Program-made: the position numbers and the translations under genes
Notes under the pieces: generated by a model
The model's input: only the letters and a program-made list of their open reading frames with translations
Database searches by the model: none
What the model was told of the DNA's origin: nothing
Part shown: one piece after another, positions 63,745 to 64,000 of the stretch
Numbering within the stretch: the stretch's first letter is position 1
Layout: each line of letters opens with the position of its first letter
Assembly (NCBI RefSeq): GCF_006542395.2
Contig: NZ_CP038231.1
Location: forward strand, 1,364,001-1,428,000
DNA length: 64,000 nt
Direction of reading: 5' to 3'
Source of the DNA: Formicincola oecophyllae
GTDB lineage: Bacteria; Pseudomonadota; Alphaproteobacteria; Acetobacterales; Acetobacteraceae

Positions 63745-64000
63745 ATGAGAACTTTCCCGGCCCATTCCACCCACCCCATGCCCACCCATGACGGGGGGCT
63801 GACGGGCCTTGTGCCCCACGACCATGAGAAAGCGGGCGAGCAGGCCGGGAAGCAATGGCGCCTAGCTGGCCCCTCCAAGGAATATGGCCACCTCTACCCC
63901 GCCACGGTGAAGGAAGTTCACCACTGGACACGGCGCCTGTTCAGCTTCACCACCACGCGCGACTCAGGGCTGCGCTTTGAAAACGGCCAGTTCACCATGA
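63745..64000 (+). CDS. fpr: Ferredoxin-NADP reductase, partial
   Basis: The start of a reading frame that runs off the window; 85 residues are seen. The segment YPATVKEVHHWTRRLFSFTT followed by RDSGLRFENGQFTM matches the FAD-binding start of bacterial ferredoxin/flavodoxin-NADP reductases (V..HWTxxLFSFxxTRxxGFRFxxGQFxM). A 45-residue polar extension precedes it. ATG at 63745 has AAGAG five bases upstream; 63778 is a possible alternative. Confidence 0.85.
   Translation, partial: MRTFPAHSTHPMPTHDGGLTGLVPHDHEKAGEQAGKQWRLAGPSKEYGHLYPATVKEVHHWTRRLFSFTTTRDSGLRFENGQFTM

Overview
The window comes from a GC-rich alphaproteobacterium, most likely an acetic acid bacterium (Acetobacteraceae). This rests on the alphaproteobacterial form of RNase E, the mreBCD-mrdA-rodA block, tatB-tatC-serS, separate glyQ/glyS subunits and a Suv3-like helicase; the genus cannot be fixed from the sequence.

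Positions 1 to about 29.7 kb are a Mu-like transposable prophage, cut off by the left edge of the window. It reads from right to left. At 28.3-29.3 kb are the rightward S24-type repressor and the divergent early genes (Ner-like regulator, small HTH protein, MuA-like transposase, MuB-like ATPase). From 23.3 to 24.9 kb is a short accessory early region with a zinc-ribbon protein, a 28-residue membrane peptide, an out-of-place partial copy of the minor head protein and a rightward ribbon-helix-helix gene split between two frames. A Mor/C-type activator (22.96-23.31 kb) precedes the late genes: endolysin, holin, small and large terminase, spanins, portal, minor head protein with a C-terminal nuclease-like domain, gpG, protease/scaffold, major capsid, neck proteins, sheath, tube, chaperone with a predicted -1 frameshift, a tape measure with a His/Asn-rich repeat block, and baseplate proteins. 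The last gene (gp48-like) runs off the window, so tail fibres and the right end are not seen.

The most striking prophage signal is a 23-bp sequence present in three identical copies on the leftward strand. Each lies 30-31 bp before a start codon: the endolysin, the protease/scaffold and the gp46 gene. These correspond to the places where Mu has its C-dependent late promoters (lys, I and P), so the copies probably define a late regulon run by the Mor/C-like protein.

The prophage sits just downstream of rne, between the rne terminator and the repressor. From 29.96 kb rightward the window is host chromosome: rne; a Tat-exported cell-wall amidase; the elongasome cluster mreB-mreC-mreD-mrdA-rodA; glyS-glyQ on the opposite strand; a DUF2076 protein overlapping a Rieske/FAD oxidoreductase; aspS; an IcmJ-like HNH protein; an exonuclease III; dgt; argS; a SPOR-domain protein; tatB-tatC-serS; an AT-rich FRG-domain gene that looks horizontally acquired; an unrecognised protein; a Suv3/MgpS-like helicase; and the start of a ferredoxin-NADP reductase gene. 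Most of these host genes are housekeeping: cell-wall elongation, tRNA charging, Tat export and RNA turnover.
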